NCBI RefSeq assembly: GCF_019915265.1
Contig: NZ_CP082780.1
Span: 2,108,001 to 2,172,000, forward strand
Origin: Bacillus aquiflavi
Lineage (GTDB): Bacteria > Bacillota > Bacilli > Bacillales > Cytobacillaceae
Direction: 5' to 3'
DNA length: 64,000 nucleotides
Shown here: positions 1-8,642 of the stretch, in pieces
Layout: every line of letters begins with the position of its first letter
How positions within the stretch are numbered: the first letter of the stretch is position 1
Notes under the pieces: generated by a model
Databases searched by the model: none
What the model saw: only the letters and a program-made list of their open reading frames with translations
What the model was told of the DNA's origin: nothing
Made by a program: the position numbers and the translations under genes

Positions 1-9
1 TAGTCTCAT

Positions 10-144
10 TTATTGCACCATGAATGGAACTTTCCAAGTCTAGTTGGCCATGTTTTTAAATTTTATATTTAACGAAAGCAAGGATTGCCTGAGTCCCCCT
101 AACGTTGATCTACGCATACCATGCTTTTCTTTCGAATCAGCGAA
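10..144 (-). pseudogene. IS1182-like transposase, C-terminal remnant
   Basis: Read on the minus strand, this stretch encodes the usual C-terminal end of an IS1182-type DDE transposase: FADSKEKHGMRRSTLGGLRQ, followed by an N-K-x-K-N-M-A block and a final TWK. An in-frame TAG falls where this family normally has a Trp in MA(x)WxWK, and the frame closes at a TAA at 10-12. No upstream transposase domain can be read in this frame beyond about 144, so only the tail of the element is left, at the window edge. The family assignment is by motif memory and has not been checked. Confidence 0.5.
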
Positions 145-164
145 TTATATAGGTTTTACATCTT

Positions 165-326
165 TGTGATGATGAAGATGAGCTTTTTCCTCCATTTACT
201 CTTGTCAAATATGACGTGTCACCACTTTTTGATGATCCATACTCTGTGTCCACAGCTCCAGAAATGGACAAATGGCGCAAATCTGCTTTGGTAATTGATA
301 CTGACTATGTTCTTCTTTCGGCGTAG
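165..326 (+). pseudogene. unrecognised ORF remnant
   Basis: An open plus-strand frame of about 54 codons has no credible start codon or ribosome binding site and ends at a TAG. The peptide is acidic, then contains a PLFDDPYSVSTAPEMDKW segment and ends DTDYVLLSA. It looks like the tail of a once-coding sequence rather than random DNA, but I do not recognise the family. The rest of 330-800 is AT-rich with stops in every frame, and I see nothing else there. Confidence 0.2.
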
Positions 327-807
327 TCGAGTACGTCAAAATCTTACCTGCTGGACAGATGTAACAATTAAAGTGTTCATTATTAACATATTCGTATATT
401 CGAAAGAAATCGCTATTTTGTAAAGTGGTCTAGTGTATGGTAATAGAGGTGTCATTTCGTGATCAATAAGATATTTTGTGTGATGACAGGTGTTTTATAA
501 ACTACGTCTCCTCAACAGCTTCAAGCTTTTCGATATCAAAAGAATGATAATAGATTCCAAAGTCAGAAATTAGCGATCGTAAAAACTCGAAGAAAGATAA
601 AGAAGCCAAATAAGCATGTTAACTAAGTAGAGATGAATTTAATTATAAATAAATGGTTAAAAGGTCATATAAGAACCTCGTTTCTCTTTTTTTAAAACAA
701 GAAAATTATGGTGAATATTAATATTTAATTAATTTAATCACAATCATCCAATGCTAGTGATACACAACTTTGTGTATGGGGATGTCTTTAAGGTTTAACG
801 TTTTAGA

Positions 808-1149
808 TCACCCTCTAGAAGATTGTGAAAAAATAAGAAACAATAATACGAGCATAGCAATATCTAAACGGGCATTAAAAGCAAATTGAATGAAACCGGA
901 ATGCAAAGTAGGAATCTTAGTTAACAATAAAGCGGCTAACATAATCACCATTAATGGAATCGTTGCGATTCTTGTCCATTTATTAAATAGAATAAAAATG
1001 CCGCAAATCATTTCGATGAGTGCGATTACATACATAGTGCTCATCGGGCTTGGTAATGGGAGGCTTATAAAAACTTGCCCCAGTTCTGGACTTATGAACT
1101 TCATCAGCCCTGAAATAATAAAAACATAGGCAACAATATAACGGATCCA
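808..1149 (-). CDS. DoxX-like small membrane protein, start codon uncertain
   Basis: This is a small four-helix membrane protein of the DoxX type. The visible frame contains ISWIRYIVAYVFIISGLMKF, then ELGQVF, a second helix with a GIFILF core, a third with PLMVIMLAALLL and a last helix before SSRG. The family's first helix is present only if translation starts upstream of the first ATG (1104). The upstream frame stays open and has an AAAGGGGG ribosome binding site, but at the expected distance the codon is ATC (1147-1149) and not ATG. Either a start codon was lost, or a shortened protein starts internally at 1104. No operon partner is nearby. Confidence 0.45.
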   Translation of the reverse strand, partial: WIRYIVAYVFIISGLMKFISPELGQVFISLPLPSPMSTMYVIALIEMICGIFILFNKWTRIATIPLMVIMLAALLLTKIPTLHSGFIQFAFNARLDIAMLVLLFLIFSQSSRG

Positions 1150-1601
1150 ACTGATTGTAATTACCCCCTTTTGAATAAGTATATGAATCCAATGGAATAA
1201 AAATATACCAAACTATGGATTTCTTATCGCTTATTTAAAAAAGGGAAGGTTTACTTTGAAATAATGTCAGTTTAAAATATAGACATCATAAACACATTAT
1301 TAAAGTTGCAAAATTTGCAACTAGTTGCCTCTAGATCTTCACAAATCCTTTTTATTAAATTGTTTATAACCGTCATTACGCTTGCCATACTCACACCAAA
1401 AATACAACCTTTTTCATGATTTCTTCTCCCTTTTAGCCCATCATCGAAGTCTTTACAGTGTCTTATCGATTCCATTTTCTTATACACGATCTCTTTAGAC
1501 CAAGCATACTAGACTGATTCAATTAAGTGTGTGGAGTTAGCCTTTTTTTTTGTATGGATTTTAAGGTTCCAAGGCCATTCGACTTTCCTTCATTTTTTTT
1601 A

Positions 1602-1647
1602 CTAAAAAAAATAGTAGTACAAACCTTAGTCTAGGTCTGTACTACTT
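1602..1647 (-). terminator. rho-independent terminator of ribU
   Basis: An AGTAGTAC/GTACTACT stem with additional inner pairing (CCT/AGG) is followed on the minus strand by a run of eight T. It sits 25 bases past the ribU stop. Between 1150 and 1600 I see no supported gene; a 71-codon minus-strand frame there has no coding character. Confidence 0.8.
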
Positions 1648-1669
1648 ATGTTAGTATGATTTTAATATT

Positions 1670-2242
1670 CTAATAAGAAGCTTGTTTATTGATCCAGTTT
1701 GACAGTTTATTAAATAAAAGCATAAATACAATTGTGATAAAAAAGCCTTTTACGATATTAAAAGGTAAAATGGCTCCAACAACCATTTGCCGCGTTTCAG
1801 GTGCCGACATCGCTTGTGCATTCAAGAACAGAGTGTAAGCTGGTAAAATGACATAATAATTTAATACACTCATAAAAATGGCCATTATAATCGTTCCCGC
1901 CATTAACCCGATCGTCATCCCTTTTTTTGATTTAAACTTTCGATAAATGTAATATGTCGGTAAAATGTATGTTATACCGGCAATAACGTTGGCAATGTGG
2001 CCTACTGGAACTCCAGTTGGGCTGCCTTTCATAAAATAATCTAAAATATTTTTAATAATTTCAACTAATATTCCAGCCGCTGGTCCATAAATTAACGCTG
2101 CTATTAAAGCGGGTATATCACTAAAGTCAATTTCAAGAAAGACCGGGAATGGTGGAATCGGAAAGTTTAATATCATTAAAACATAAGCAATACTACTTAA
2201 CATTCCAACCGCTGTAAACGCCTTAATACTTAACTTCTTCAT
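1670..2242 (-). CDS. ribU: riboflavin ECF transporter substrate-binding subunit RibU
   Basis: RibU is the S component of the energy-coupling factor importer for riboflavin and works in the membrane with the shared EcfA/A'/T module, which is not in this window. The 190-residue product is very hydrophobic, with about six membrane segments. It carries the family's LEIDFSDIPALIAALIYGP region near residues 36-55 and a conserved EIIKN soon after. The ATG is preceded by a GGAGAGAGGAAG binding site. The gene lies directly downstream of an FMN riboswitch, which strongly supports the substrate assignment. It appears to be a single-gene transcription unit with its own promoter and terminator. FMN binding should switch it off. 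Confidence 0.93.
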   Translation of the reverse strand: MKKLSIKAFTAVGMLSSIAYVLMILNFPIPPFPVFLEIDFSDIPALIAALIYGPAAGILVEIIKNILDYFMKGSPTGVPVGHIANVIAGITYILPTYYIYRKFKSKKGMTIGLMAGTIIMAIFMSVLNYYVILPAYTLFLNAQAMSAPETRQMVVGAILPFNIVKGFFITIVFMLLFNKLSNWINKQASY

Positions 2243-2305
2243 CTTCCTCTCTCCTTTTGAGATCCATCTCGTAAGAAGAAAAGTTCAGCAAAAGCATTCC
2301 TTTAA

Positions 2306-2340
2306 ATAAAAATCCCTTGAGTCACTTAACTCAAGGGAGA
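2306..2340 (-). terminator. riboswitch-controlled terminator before ribU
   Basis: A perfect eight-base stem (TCCCTTGA/TCAAGGGA) is followed by five T on the minus strand. It lies between the FMN aptamer and the ribU start, the position expected for the expression platform of a transcription-attenuating riboswitch. Confidence 0.75.
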
Positions 2341-2398
2341 TTTTTAAAGGCACGCTTAATAAACATTCATTAAAAGTATTTTTGAACGTTCGCAGAAC

Positions 2399-2530
2399 CT
2401 CCATCTTCTCCCATCCAGACTGTACTGTCGGCTTTGGATTTCCACCAAATCCTGCTCTTATACAAAGAGCTCGCGGGCTTAAAGAATTAACTTTTCACCG
2501 CCGGTCGGGAATTTCACCCAGCCCCGAAGA
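2399..2530 (-). promoter_or_regulatory. FMN riboswitch (RFN element)
   Basis: On the minus strand the conserved RFN blocks appear in order: CGGGGCTGGGTGAAATTCCC, GACCGGCGGT, GCCCGCGAGC, GATTTGGTGGAAATCCAAAG, CCGACAGTACAGTCTGGATG and GGGAGAAGATGG. These are the closing P1 helix and the conserved internal arms that bind FMN. The element is followed by a terminator and then ribU, so high FMN should stop transcription. Confidence 0.95.
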
Positions 2531-2573
2531 TAGATCATATATCATTTTATAAAACTATTATCATTTAAATTTC

Positions 2574-2602
2574 ATTATACTAAAACAGAAAACAAATAGC
2601 AA
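2574..2602 (-). promoter_or_regulatory. sigma-A promoter of ribU
   Basis: A TTGCTA -35 box (2597-2602) and a perfect TATAAT -10 box (2574-2579) on the minus strand are separated by 17 bases. They are placed so that transcription begins about 35 bases before the FMN aptamer. Confidence 0.65.
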
Positions 2603-2973
2603 AGCCTTTATCTCAGCATCCTTTAACGCTTTTCATATGAAGCAACTTTATATAAATCTAAAAATTTATTCCTAATATATAAGCTGAAGGACCCTTTCAA
2701 CAAACTAAAAAGGATGTGAGACTAAAAGTAATTTAAAATATAATTAAAAGTTAAAATTAGTAAAAACATTAAGTAATTATTTGAGAATCGGAATCGTTTT
2801 TTAGTTCTTTTTTTGTTCTAAACTTATCCTGACAAAAATATTTATCATTTATAATGTAACATTTCAATTGAAGAAAATTCGCTCGGCAACTGACTTGTTT
2901 GCGACTTACCTACTGTTCCACTATAATTAAAAGGCAGCTGTACATCGTTTTAGTCATTAAAGGAGGAGCAAAC

Positions 2974-3471
2974 ATGGCTTTTGATAATAAAATCGTGGAA
3001 GCTTTTGTAGAAATTCCAACTGGAAGCCAAAATAAGTATGAGTTCGATAAAGAACGGGGAATATTTAAATTAGATCGAGTATTATTTTCCCCAATGTTTT
3101 ATCCTGCAGAATACGGCTACTTAGAGCATACTCTTGCCTTAGATGGTGATCCACTGGACATTCTCGTTCTCGTGACAAATCCAACCTTCCCAGGGTGTAT
3201 TATTCACACTCGCGTCATTGGCTTTTTAAATATGATTGACAGTGGCGAGGAAGACGCAAAGTTAATTGGGGTTCCTGTCAATGACCCTCGTTTTGATGAT
3301 ATTTATACGCTTGAAGATGTTCCAAAGCATAAATTAAAAGAAATATCTTATTTCTTCGAACATTATAAAGATCTGCAAGGAAAAAAAACAGAAGTTGGTG
3401 ATTGGGAAGGTCCCGAAGCAGCCGCAAATTTAATTGAAGAATGCTTAGTACGTTATCAGCAGCATAAATAA
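2974..3471 (+). CDS. ppa: inorganic pyrophosphatase, family I
   Basis: This soluble enzyme hydrolyses pyrophosphate to phosphate and pulls biosynthetic reactions forward. The 165-residue product has the family I signature DGDPLDILVLV with three metal-binding Asp, an upstream YPAEYGY block and KxxVGDWEGP-like residues near the C terminus. The ATG at 2974 is chosen because AAAGGAGGAGC lies seven bases before it; an upstream in-frame start at 2899 would add an unlikely extension. B. subtilis itself uses a family II enzyme, so the family I type points to a different Bacillaceae lineage. The gene is monocistronic, with a terminator directly behind it. The 300 bases before it, after the riboswitch, hold nothing I can identify. 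Confidence 0.93.
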   Translation: MAFDNKIVEAFVEIPTGSQNKYEFDKERGIFKLDRVLFSPMFYPAEYGYLEHTLALDGDPLDILVLVTNPTFPGCIIHTRVIGFLNMIDSGEEDAKLIGVPVNDPRFDDIYTLEDVPKHKLKEISYFFEHYKDLQGKKTEVGDWEGPEAAANLIEECLVRYQQHK

Positions 3472-3507
3472 AGAGAAGTTTTCACTTGAAATTTTCCTCT
3501 TTTTTTA
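3470..3507 (+). terminator. terminator of ppa
   Basis: The arms AAGAGAAGTTTTCA and TGAAATTTTCCTCTT pair with a few mismatches and run into seven T, starting right at the ppa stop codon. Confidence 0.7.
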
Positions 3508-3648
3508 AAAAGGTGATCTATAATGTATAGATTAAAAAGATTGTTTTTTTTTTTTTATAAAAAACATACTTTTTATTTTTATCGTAAAGATTATTGAACC
3601 TTATCGCATTTAAAGCGTTTTCATTCAAAAGATGAACATTTTTTCAAA

Positions 3649-3677
3649 TTGACATAAAATCATTCGTCTTGTAAAAT
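3649..3677 (+). promoter_or_regulatory. sigma-A promoter of serA
   Basis: A perfect TTGACA (3649-3654) and a TAAAAT (3672-3677) are separated by exactly 17 bases. The predicted transcript would have a leader of about 30 bases, too short for a riboswitch. Confidence 0.7.
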
Positions 3678-3716
3678 AATCAGAAAAATTACTTCTTACA
3701 GGCAGGTGCAAATTTA

Positions 3717-5291
3717 ATGTATTATGTTTTAGTAGCAGATGCAATTAATGAAGTTGGTTTACAGCCATTATTAGAAATGGAGAATGTAGACATTATTCAA
3801 AAGAAAACAGATGATCCAACAGTCCCACTAGATAAGATTGATGCCCTTTTAGTTCGAAGTGCAACAAAGGTTGATGAGAAGCTACTTGAAAAAATGCCGA
3901 GTCTAAAAATTATTGCCCGTGCGGGCGTTGGTGTTGATAATATTGATATTAATGCAGCGACAAAACACGGAATTATCGTCGTTAATGCCCCTGATGGCAA
4001 CACGATCTCAACTACAGAGCATACATTTGCAATGATGGCGTCATTAATGCGTAACATCCCACAAGCGCATCAGTCAATTAAAAACCTTGAGTGGAAAAGA
4101 AATGCGTTTGTTGGTACTGAATTATATGGTAAAACACTTGGGATTATCGGATTAGGGAGAATTGGTTCAGAACTTGCTAAACGCGCAATGGTATTTGGGA
4201 TGAATGTTCGTGTTTTCGATCCATTCCTTACAAAAGAAAGAGCGGCAAAATTAGGAATACAGCCAAATACACTAGATGAGCTTCTCGGCAATTCTGACAT
4301 TATTACCGTTCATACCCCATTGACAAATGAAACGAAAGGGCTAATTAATGAAGAGAATATCAGCAAAACAAAAAAAGGTGTCTACTTCTTAAACTGTGCA
4401 CGCGGCGGTATTATTGATGAAGAAGCACTTGCGAAATATATCGGAAACGGTCACGTTGCTGGTGCCGCCTTAGATGTGTATGAAACAGAACCGCCTGGAG
4501 AACACGTTTTACTGAAATATGATAATGTTATTTTTACACCTCATCTTGGAGCATCAACAAAAGAAGCACAGTTAAATGTTGCGACTCAAGTTGCTGATGA
4601 AGTGAGATTATTTTTAGAAGGAAAACCGGTCGCTAATTCAATCAACTTACCTTCAATGTCCAAAGATGTATTCGAAAAAATTCGTCCATTTCATCATTTG
4701 GCGAAACAAATGGGAGCCATCTTGTCACAATGTATGAAAGAAGTAATAAATGAACTGAATGTAACTTTTTCTGGAACTGTCGCTGACTTGGAAACAAATT
4801 ACTTAACAAAAGCATTACTTTCTGGATTTTTTAAAGATCGAATCGACCTTCATGTAAATGAAGTCAATGCAATGCTTGCAGCAAAAGAAAGACATTTGAC
4901 AGTAAGAGAAAAAATCTCTACAAACACGTACGGTTACGCCAACTGCATTACTGTAACCGGTAAAGGCGAAAGACATTCATTTACAATTCGCGGTACATTT
5001 ATTGATCATTATGGTCCAAGAATTGTCTTTTTAAATGATTTTAATATTGATTTCTTACCTGAAGGAAATTTACTTTACGTTCAACATATGGACCGTCCTG
5101 GAGTGATTGGCCGTGTTGGAAGAATACTTGGCGATCATGGTATAAATATTGCAACAATGCAAGTTGGACGAAAAGAAGTAGGCGGAGAAGCAATTATGAT
5201 CTTATCATTTGATAAACCTCTTTCAGAAGAGAATATTAAAACACTTTTACAATTAGATGATATCGTTTCAATTAATTCTATTTTATTATGA
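3717..5291 (+). CDS. serA: D-3-phosphoglycerate dehydrogenase
   Basis: SerA oxidises 3-phosphoglycerate to 3-phosphohydroxypyruvate with NAD, the first step of serine synthesis. The 524-residue product is the long form. It has an N-terminal substrate half, a Rossmann fold with GLGRIG at residues 145-150, [13 protein letters not shown] carrying the catalytic Arg, a downstream Glu, and TPHLGAST carrying the catalytic His. An intervening ASB domain follows, then a C-terminal ACT domain (about residues 450-524) starting near [15 protein letters not shown]. The ACT domain suggests allosteric control by serine. The ribosome binding site (AGGTG) is weak. The gene stands alone between its own promoter and terminator. 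Confidence 0.96.
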   Translation: MYYVLVADAINEVGLQPLLEMENVDIIQKKTDDPTVPLDKIDALLVRSATKVDEKLLEKMPSLKIIARAGVGVDNIDINAATKHGIIVVNAPDGNTISTTEHTFAMMASLMRNIPQAHQSIKNLEWKRNAFVGTELYGKTLGIIGLGRIGSELAKRAMVFGMNVRVFDPFLTKERAAKLGIQPNTLDELLGNSDIITVHTPLTNETKGLINEENISKTKKGVYFLNCARGGIIDEEALAKYIGNGHVAGAALDVYETEPPGEHVLLKYDNVIFTPHLGASTKEAQLNVATQVADEVRLFLEGKPVANSINLPSMSKDVFEKIRPFHHLAKQMGAILSQCMKEVINELNVTFSGTVADLETNYLTKALLSGFFKDRIDLHVNEVNAMLAAKERHLTVREKISTNTYGYANCITVTGKGERHSFTIRGTFIDHYGPRIVFLNDFNIDFLPEGNLLYVQHMDRPGVIGRVGRILGDHGINIATMQVGRKEVGGEAIMILSFDKPLSEENIKTLLQLDDIVSINSILL

Positions 5292-5298
5292 TGATTAA

Positions 5299-5340
5299 AA
5301 AAGTTCGGAGCTTGCCCAGCTTCGGACTTTTATTTCTTTT
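5299..5340 (+). terminator. terminator of serA
   Basis: A 12-base stem, AAGTTCGGAGCT paired with AGCTTCGGACTT, with a TGCCC loop and a T-rich tail lies eight bases past the serA stop. Confidence 0.85.
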
Positions 5341-5467
5341 TATGACGGCTATTATTTGAGGAATAAACCCGTTAGAAGCATTCTATACCCTCAATATTTC
5401 ATTCGACTTTTTTCCGTACAATGATTGTTCGCCTGAACAATTAACGTTTGAGGAGAATCTCCCCGCT

Positions 5468-6394
5468 TCATTTCGTTATCTCTTCAATAGATGTATTGAT
5501 TGTATAAACATGATCCTTTAATAAAACGACCGTTAATTTTTGTCCAGGAATAAGAAGATCACTTTGCAATTTGTTTCTTTCCATGATACTCCTTACTGTT
5601 ACATCATGTTGCTTTGCAATCCCCCATAATGTATCGCCTAATACAACCTCATATTCTATCTCAACAATTTCTTGTTTCCTCTTTTCTTCTGTTGAACTCC
5701 TATCCTCATAAAACTCATTTAATCGAGTTGTAACTATGGAAGCATTTTTATCCGTATTTGCCTCTTCCTCAGTTAGTTTAGCTTCTTTTTTTTCTGCTAC
5801 TGTAACTTCTTGTTGTCTATTCATTTGTTCAGAATCACTTTGCGTTGTTGCTTTTTCAACACTAGCTTGCTTTGTTACTTGTATTTCCTGTCCAACCTCA
5901 ACACCACCGAGGATGACAGCTGGATTAATTGCGTTTTCTTTATTATAAGTCCAATTCGTTTGGTGAATTTCAAAATGAAGATGTACCCCAGAAGAATGTC
6001 CCGTATTCCCCATTTCACCGATTACTTCACCTTGATGAATCTTTTGACCATCATTTACATTTCGTTTATTTAAATGAGCATAAACCGTCTCATAATCCCC
6101 TTTATCATGCTATAAAAAAACAACATGGCCATAACTTTCAGAGTAATAGGATTTACTAACAGTTGCATCATCAACAGCATAAATGGGTGATCCAAGCCCA
6201 CCGCCAATATCTATCCCTTTATGAGTTCCGCTCCTTGTACCAAATATATCTGTAATAATCCCTTCTGCAGGCCAAATCCAATTCGCATTTTGTTCAATCG
6301 TTTCTGCTTGAGAGTGCTTTCCGCCGAGAAAAAGCAAACTGACACATAAAGCCACGATTCCTGCAATTAAGAACCTTTTTAAATAATCCCGCAT
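5468..6394 (-). pseudogene. secreted M23 peptidase with LysM domain, interrupted by a stop codon
   Basis: The reading frame encodes an exported cell-wall hydrolase of about 308 residues. It has a signal peptide (residues 1-30, RFLIAGIVALCVSLLFLGG), then an M23 LytM-type peptidase domain with GTRSGTHKGIDIGGG and the second metal motif HLHFEIH, a charged low-complexity linker and a C-terminal LysM repeat (VVLGDTLWGIAKQHDVTVRS). A single TAG at 6111-6113 splits the peptidase domain between GHVVFL and HDKGDYETVYAHL; the frame is otherwise continuous. If the stop is real, the upper product ends before the HxH zinc ligands and would be inactive. A single base change or a sequencing error would explain it. 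The ATG at 6394 has a strong AAGGAGG site. Confidence 0.8.
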
Positions 6395-6532
6395 TTTTTT
6401 CCTCCTTAGTTAGCTTGTACTCTCTTTTTAATTCATATGATGGTTTAACGCCGACTAGAACTTATTTTTTTAAGAAATGTACAAAAGAAAGAAGCACTGC
6501 TGTTATTATTACGTGTTTAAACCCTTTTATAT

Positions 6533-6558
6533 GAAAAAAAAACAGCCATTTCGGCTGA
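6533..6558 (-). terminator. terminator of sigX-rsiX
   Basis: CAGCC/GGCTG hairpin with a GAAAT loop followed by nine T on the minus strand, 17 bases after the rsiX stop. Confidence 0.75.
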
Positions 6559-6574
6559 TATATTGTTAGACATT

Positions 6575-7774
6575 TTATTTTTTATGATTTTCTGCAAGAA
6601 AACGCTTATTTGGCGATAATGGTACTTTTATTGGTTCAGATAAGTTAAAAGGTCCGATTTTTTCAATTGGAGCATTTTCAAATTTAACAGTATCGTAGCC
6701 AAAATCTTTTGCAGTCAGTAAAATGGCTTCAATTGAATATACTGTATTTTCGTCATTTTCTAGTTGGCTATCTTTTGTTAAATAAATAATTAACAATTGA
6801 TCCTTCTCAACAATGCGCTCAATCTTTATATTTTCAGAAATCGATTGCATAAGTTCGTACTCAGGTATCGGCTGTTCCATATCTTCAAAGGCATTCTGAA
6901 TATTATCGTATGATTTTGGGTAAGGTACTAAAAATGGTTTTTTATTATTAATCGGTTGAAATAAAAAATATCCATTGTTATTTTCTTTTTTTATAGGAAG
7001 TTCTGTAATAACTGCATCATGACCTTTCATTCCTGGTTGACCTTCTGTTGAAAAGATTATTTTATCAATTGGTACTTCCTGCGATGAAAATGTTTCATTT
7101 AACGACTAAAAAAATGTCTCAGCTGCAGCAGATCCTTGTCCGTAATTATGGTTCGCTGGTAAGTCGACCTGAACAGTAGAATCCTCATAAGCTATTACGG
7201 CGTTTAAAGGATAATAATTTGAAAGTCCCCATTCTTGTTCAGAGAGACTTGAGGACATTTCCATGAATTGTTCAAACCAGTTTTTTGCCTCATCTTTATC
7301 AACTAGTATTGTAACAGGAACGATATTTTGAATATTTTCATCAGGAATTGCGTAAATGATTTTATCATATTTTTTCAAATCCTCTTCATATACAGCGGTA
7401 ATCGCTTGTTCAGTAGAAGTTGGCTTCATATTTTCATTCTCGTTAGACAGCTCCATATCTTGTATAACTTCCATTTTCTCTGTAGAAATGGAGTGATTGT
7501 CGCTCGTTTTACTGATTAAATCATTATTAGCTTCATCTTTTGCCTCTTGATTAGCAGAACGATTTAAATCTAAAAAACCTGGTGTTAAAATTAAAAATAA
7601 AAGTAAAGAAACGGCACCAGCAAAAGCTGGCATCATCCAATTTTGCTTTTTACGCTTTTTTATCTTTGAGGAAATATTTTGATAAATGTCACGCGGATCA
7701 CGATAATCGGTCACTTTCGGCATTTGCCTTAATAGTTCCTCAAGCTGTTCATCGTCCCACTTTGACTTTTTCAT
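6575..7774 (-). pseudogene. rsiX: anti-sigma-X factor RsiX, interrupted by a stop codon
   Basis: RsiX is the membrane-anchored anti-sigma factor that holds SigX inactive. The frame has about 399 codons. A cytoplasmic N-terminal part (WDDEQLEELLRQMP) binds sigma, one membrane helix lies at about residues 46-66 (MMPAFAGAVSLLLFLILTPG), and an extracytoplasmic domain completes the protein. A TAG at 7106-7108 interrupts the frame after AAAETFF, and the sequence continues without shift as SLNETFSSQEVPIDK. If genuine, the stop removes about 45 percent of the outer domain but leaves the sigma-binding part and the helix, so partial function is possible. The gene overlaps the end of sigX by 26 bases, the usual coupling for an ECF sigma and its anti-sigma. 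Confidence 0.82.
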
Positions 7775-8303
7775 CAGCTATTCCCTCCTTTTCACTTAGT
7801 TCTTCTAAATGTTTTTTAAGCATTTTTAAAGCTCGGTGTTGGGTTGTTTTTACTTTACTTTCTGTCCATCCTAAAGCAGCTGCAGTTTCAATAATCGATA
7901 AATCTTGAAAATACCGCATAATAATAACGATCTTTTGATCAACTGTACACTGATCAAGACAGCGGTATATTAATTGAATTTCATCATTTTTTGTAGCAAT
8001 CTCTTCTGGAAGCGGCTGGGTATCATCCTTTACTTGTTGTGTAGACCAATCAAATCGTTCGAATAAAACCTTTTTCCAGCCTTTTTGCCTTCGAAAAAAA
8101 TCGATTGCTACATTCCTTGCAATTGAAAAAAGCCATGTTTTCTCACTACTCTTCCCCTCAAAGCGCCCATATGATTTTAAAACACGTATATATACTTCTT
8201 GAACAAGGTCTTCTGCTTGCTCGCGATTTTTCACCATATAAAAAAGAAATTGAAAGACATCATGATGGTATTTTTCATAGAGCTCTTCAAAAACGGAGTC
8301 CAA
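7749..8303 (-). CDS. sigX: ECF sigma factor SigX
   Basis: SigX directs RNA polymerase to promoters for cell-envelope charge modification and related functions. The 184-residue product has sigma region 2 (EQAEDLVQEVYIRVLKSYGR, around residues 28-48) and region 4 with a helix-turn-helix (LSIIETAAALGWTESKVKTT, near residues 135-155). A TTG at 8303 is the start, because GGGAGGGGG lies just before it and no in-frame ATG fits. A promoter of the ECF type lies upstream and implies autoregulation. It is co-transcribed with rsiX and followed by the res genes on the same strand, as in B. subtilis, where SigX and the Res system are neighbours. Confidence 0.93.
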   Translation of the reverse strand: MDSVFEELYEKYHHDVFQFLFYMVKNREQAEDLVQEVYIRVLKSYGRFEGKSSEKTWLFSIARNVAIDFFRRQKGWKKVLFERFDWSTQQVKDDTQPLPEEIATKNDEIQLIYRCLDQCTVDQKIVIIMRYFQDLSIIETAAALGWTESKVKTTQHRALKMLKKHLEELSEKEGIADEKVKVGR

Positions 8304-8331
8304 TTCATCCCCCTCCCCGTTTAGTCAATTA

Positions 8332-8358
8332 GTCGAATTTGTATCAAAAAAAGTTACA
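8332..8358 (-). promoter_or_regulatory. ECF-type (SigX autoregulatory) promoter
   Basis: On the minus strand TGTAAC (8353-8358) and CGAC (8332-8335) are separated by 17 bases. This is the arrangement described for B. subtilis SigX-class promoters. It lies 29 bases before the sigX start codon. Confidence 0.7.
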
Positions 8359-8540
8359 CATCAAATGATAAATGTTTTGAGTAAAAAATGGAAGGTATTA
8401 ATTTTATTTTTTTCATAATAAAATGAAACTTTTATTCACTGTAACAAAACAGTCAGAAATAGGAGTTCATCGATCTTTAAACTAAAGAAGTTTTTCTAGT
8501 TGTAGATACTTTAACTATTACTTTGTTTTTTCTATAAAGT

Positions 8541-8575
8541 TAAAAAAAGAAGCTCATCCATAAAACAGATGAGCA
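8541..8575 (-). terminator. terminator of resDE
   Basis: GCTCATC/GATGAGC stem followed on the minus strand by a T-rich tail (CTTCTTTTTTT), about 70 bases past the resE stop. The remainder of 8360-8640 has no gene. Confidence 0.8.
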
Positions 8576-8642
8576 GATGGATTAATTTTTTAATAAACTT
8601 TTGTTTCATAAGGAACAAGATTTTTCCACACAATATATAATA

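Noticed and set aside
1272-1487. 71-codon minus-strand frame
   Set aside because: No ribosome binding site, no family resemblance and AT-rich random composition.
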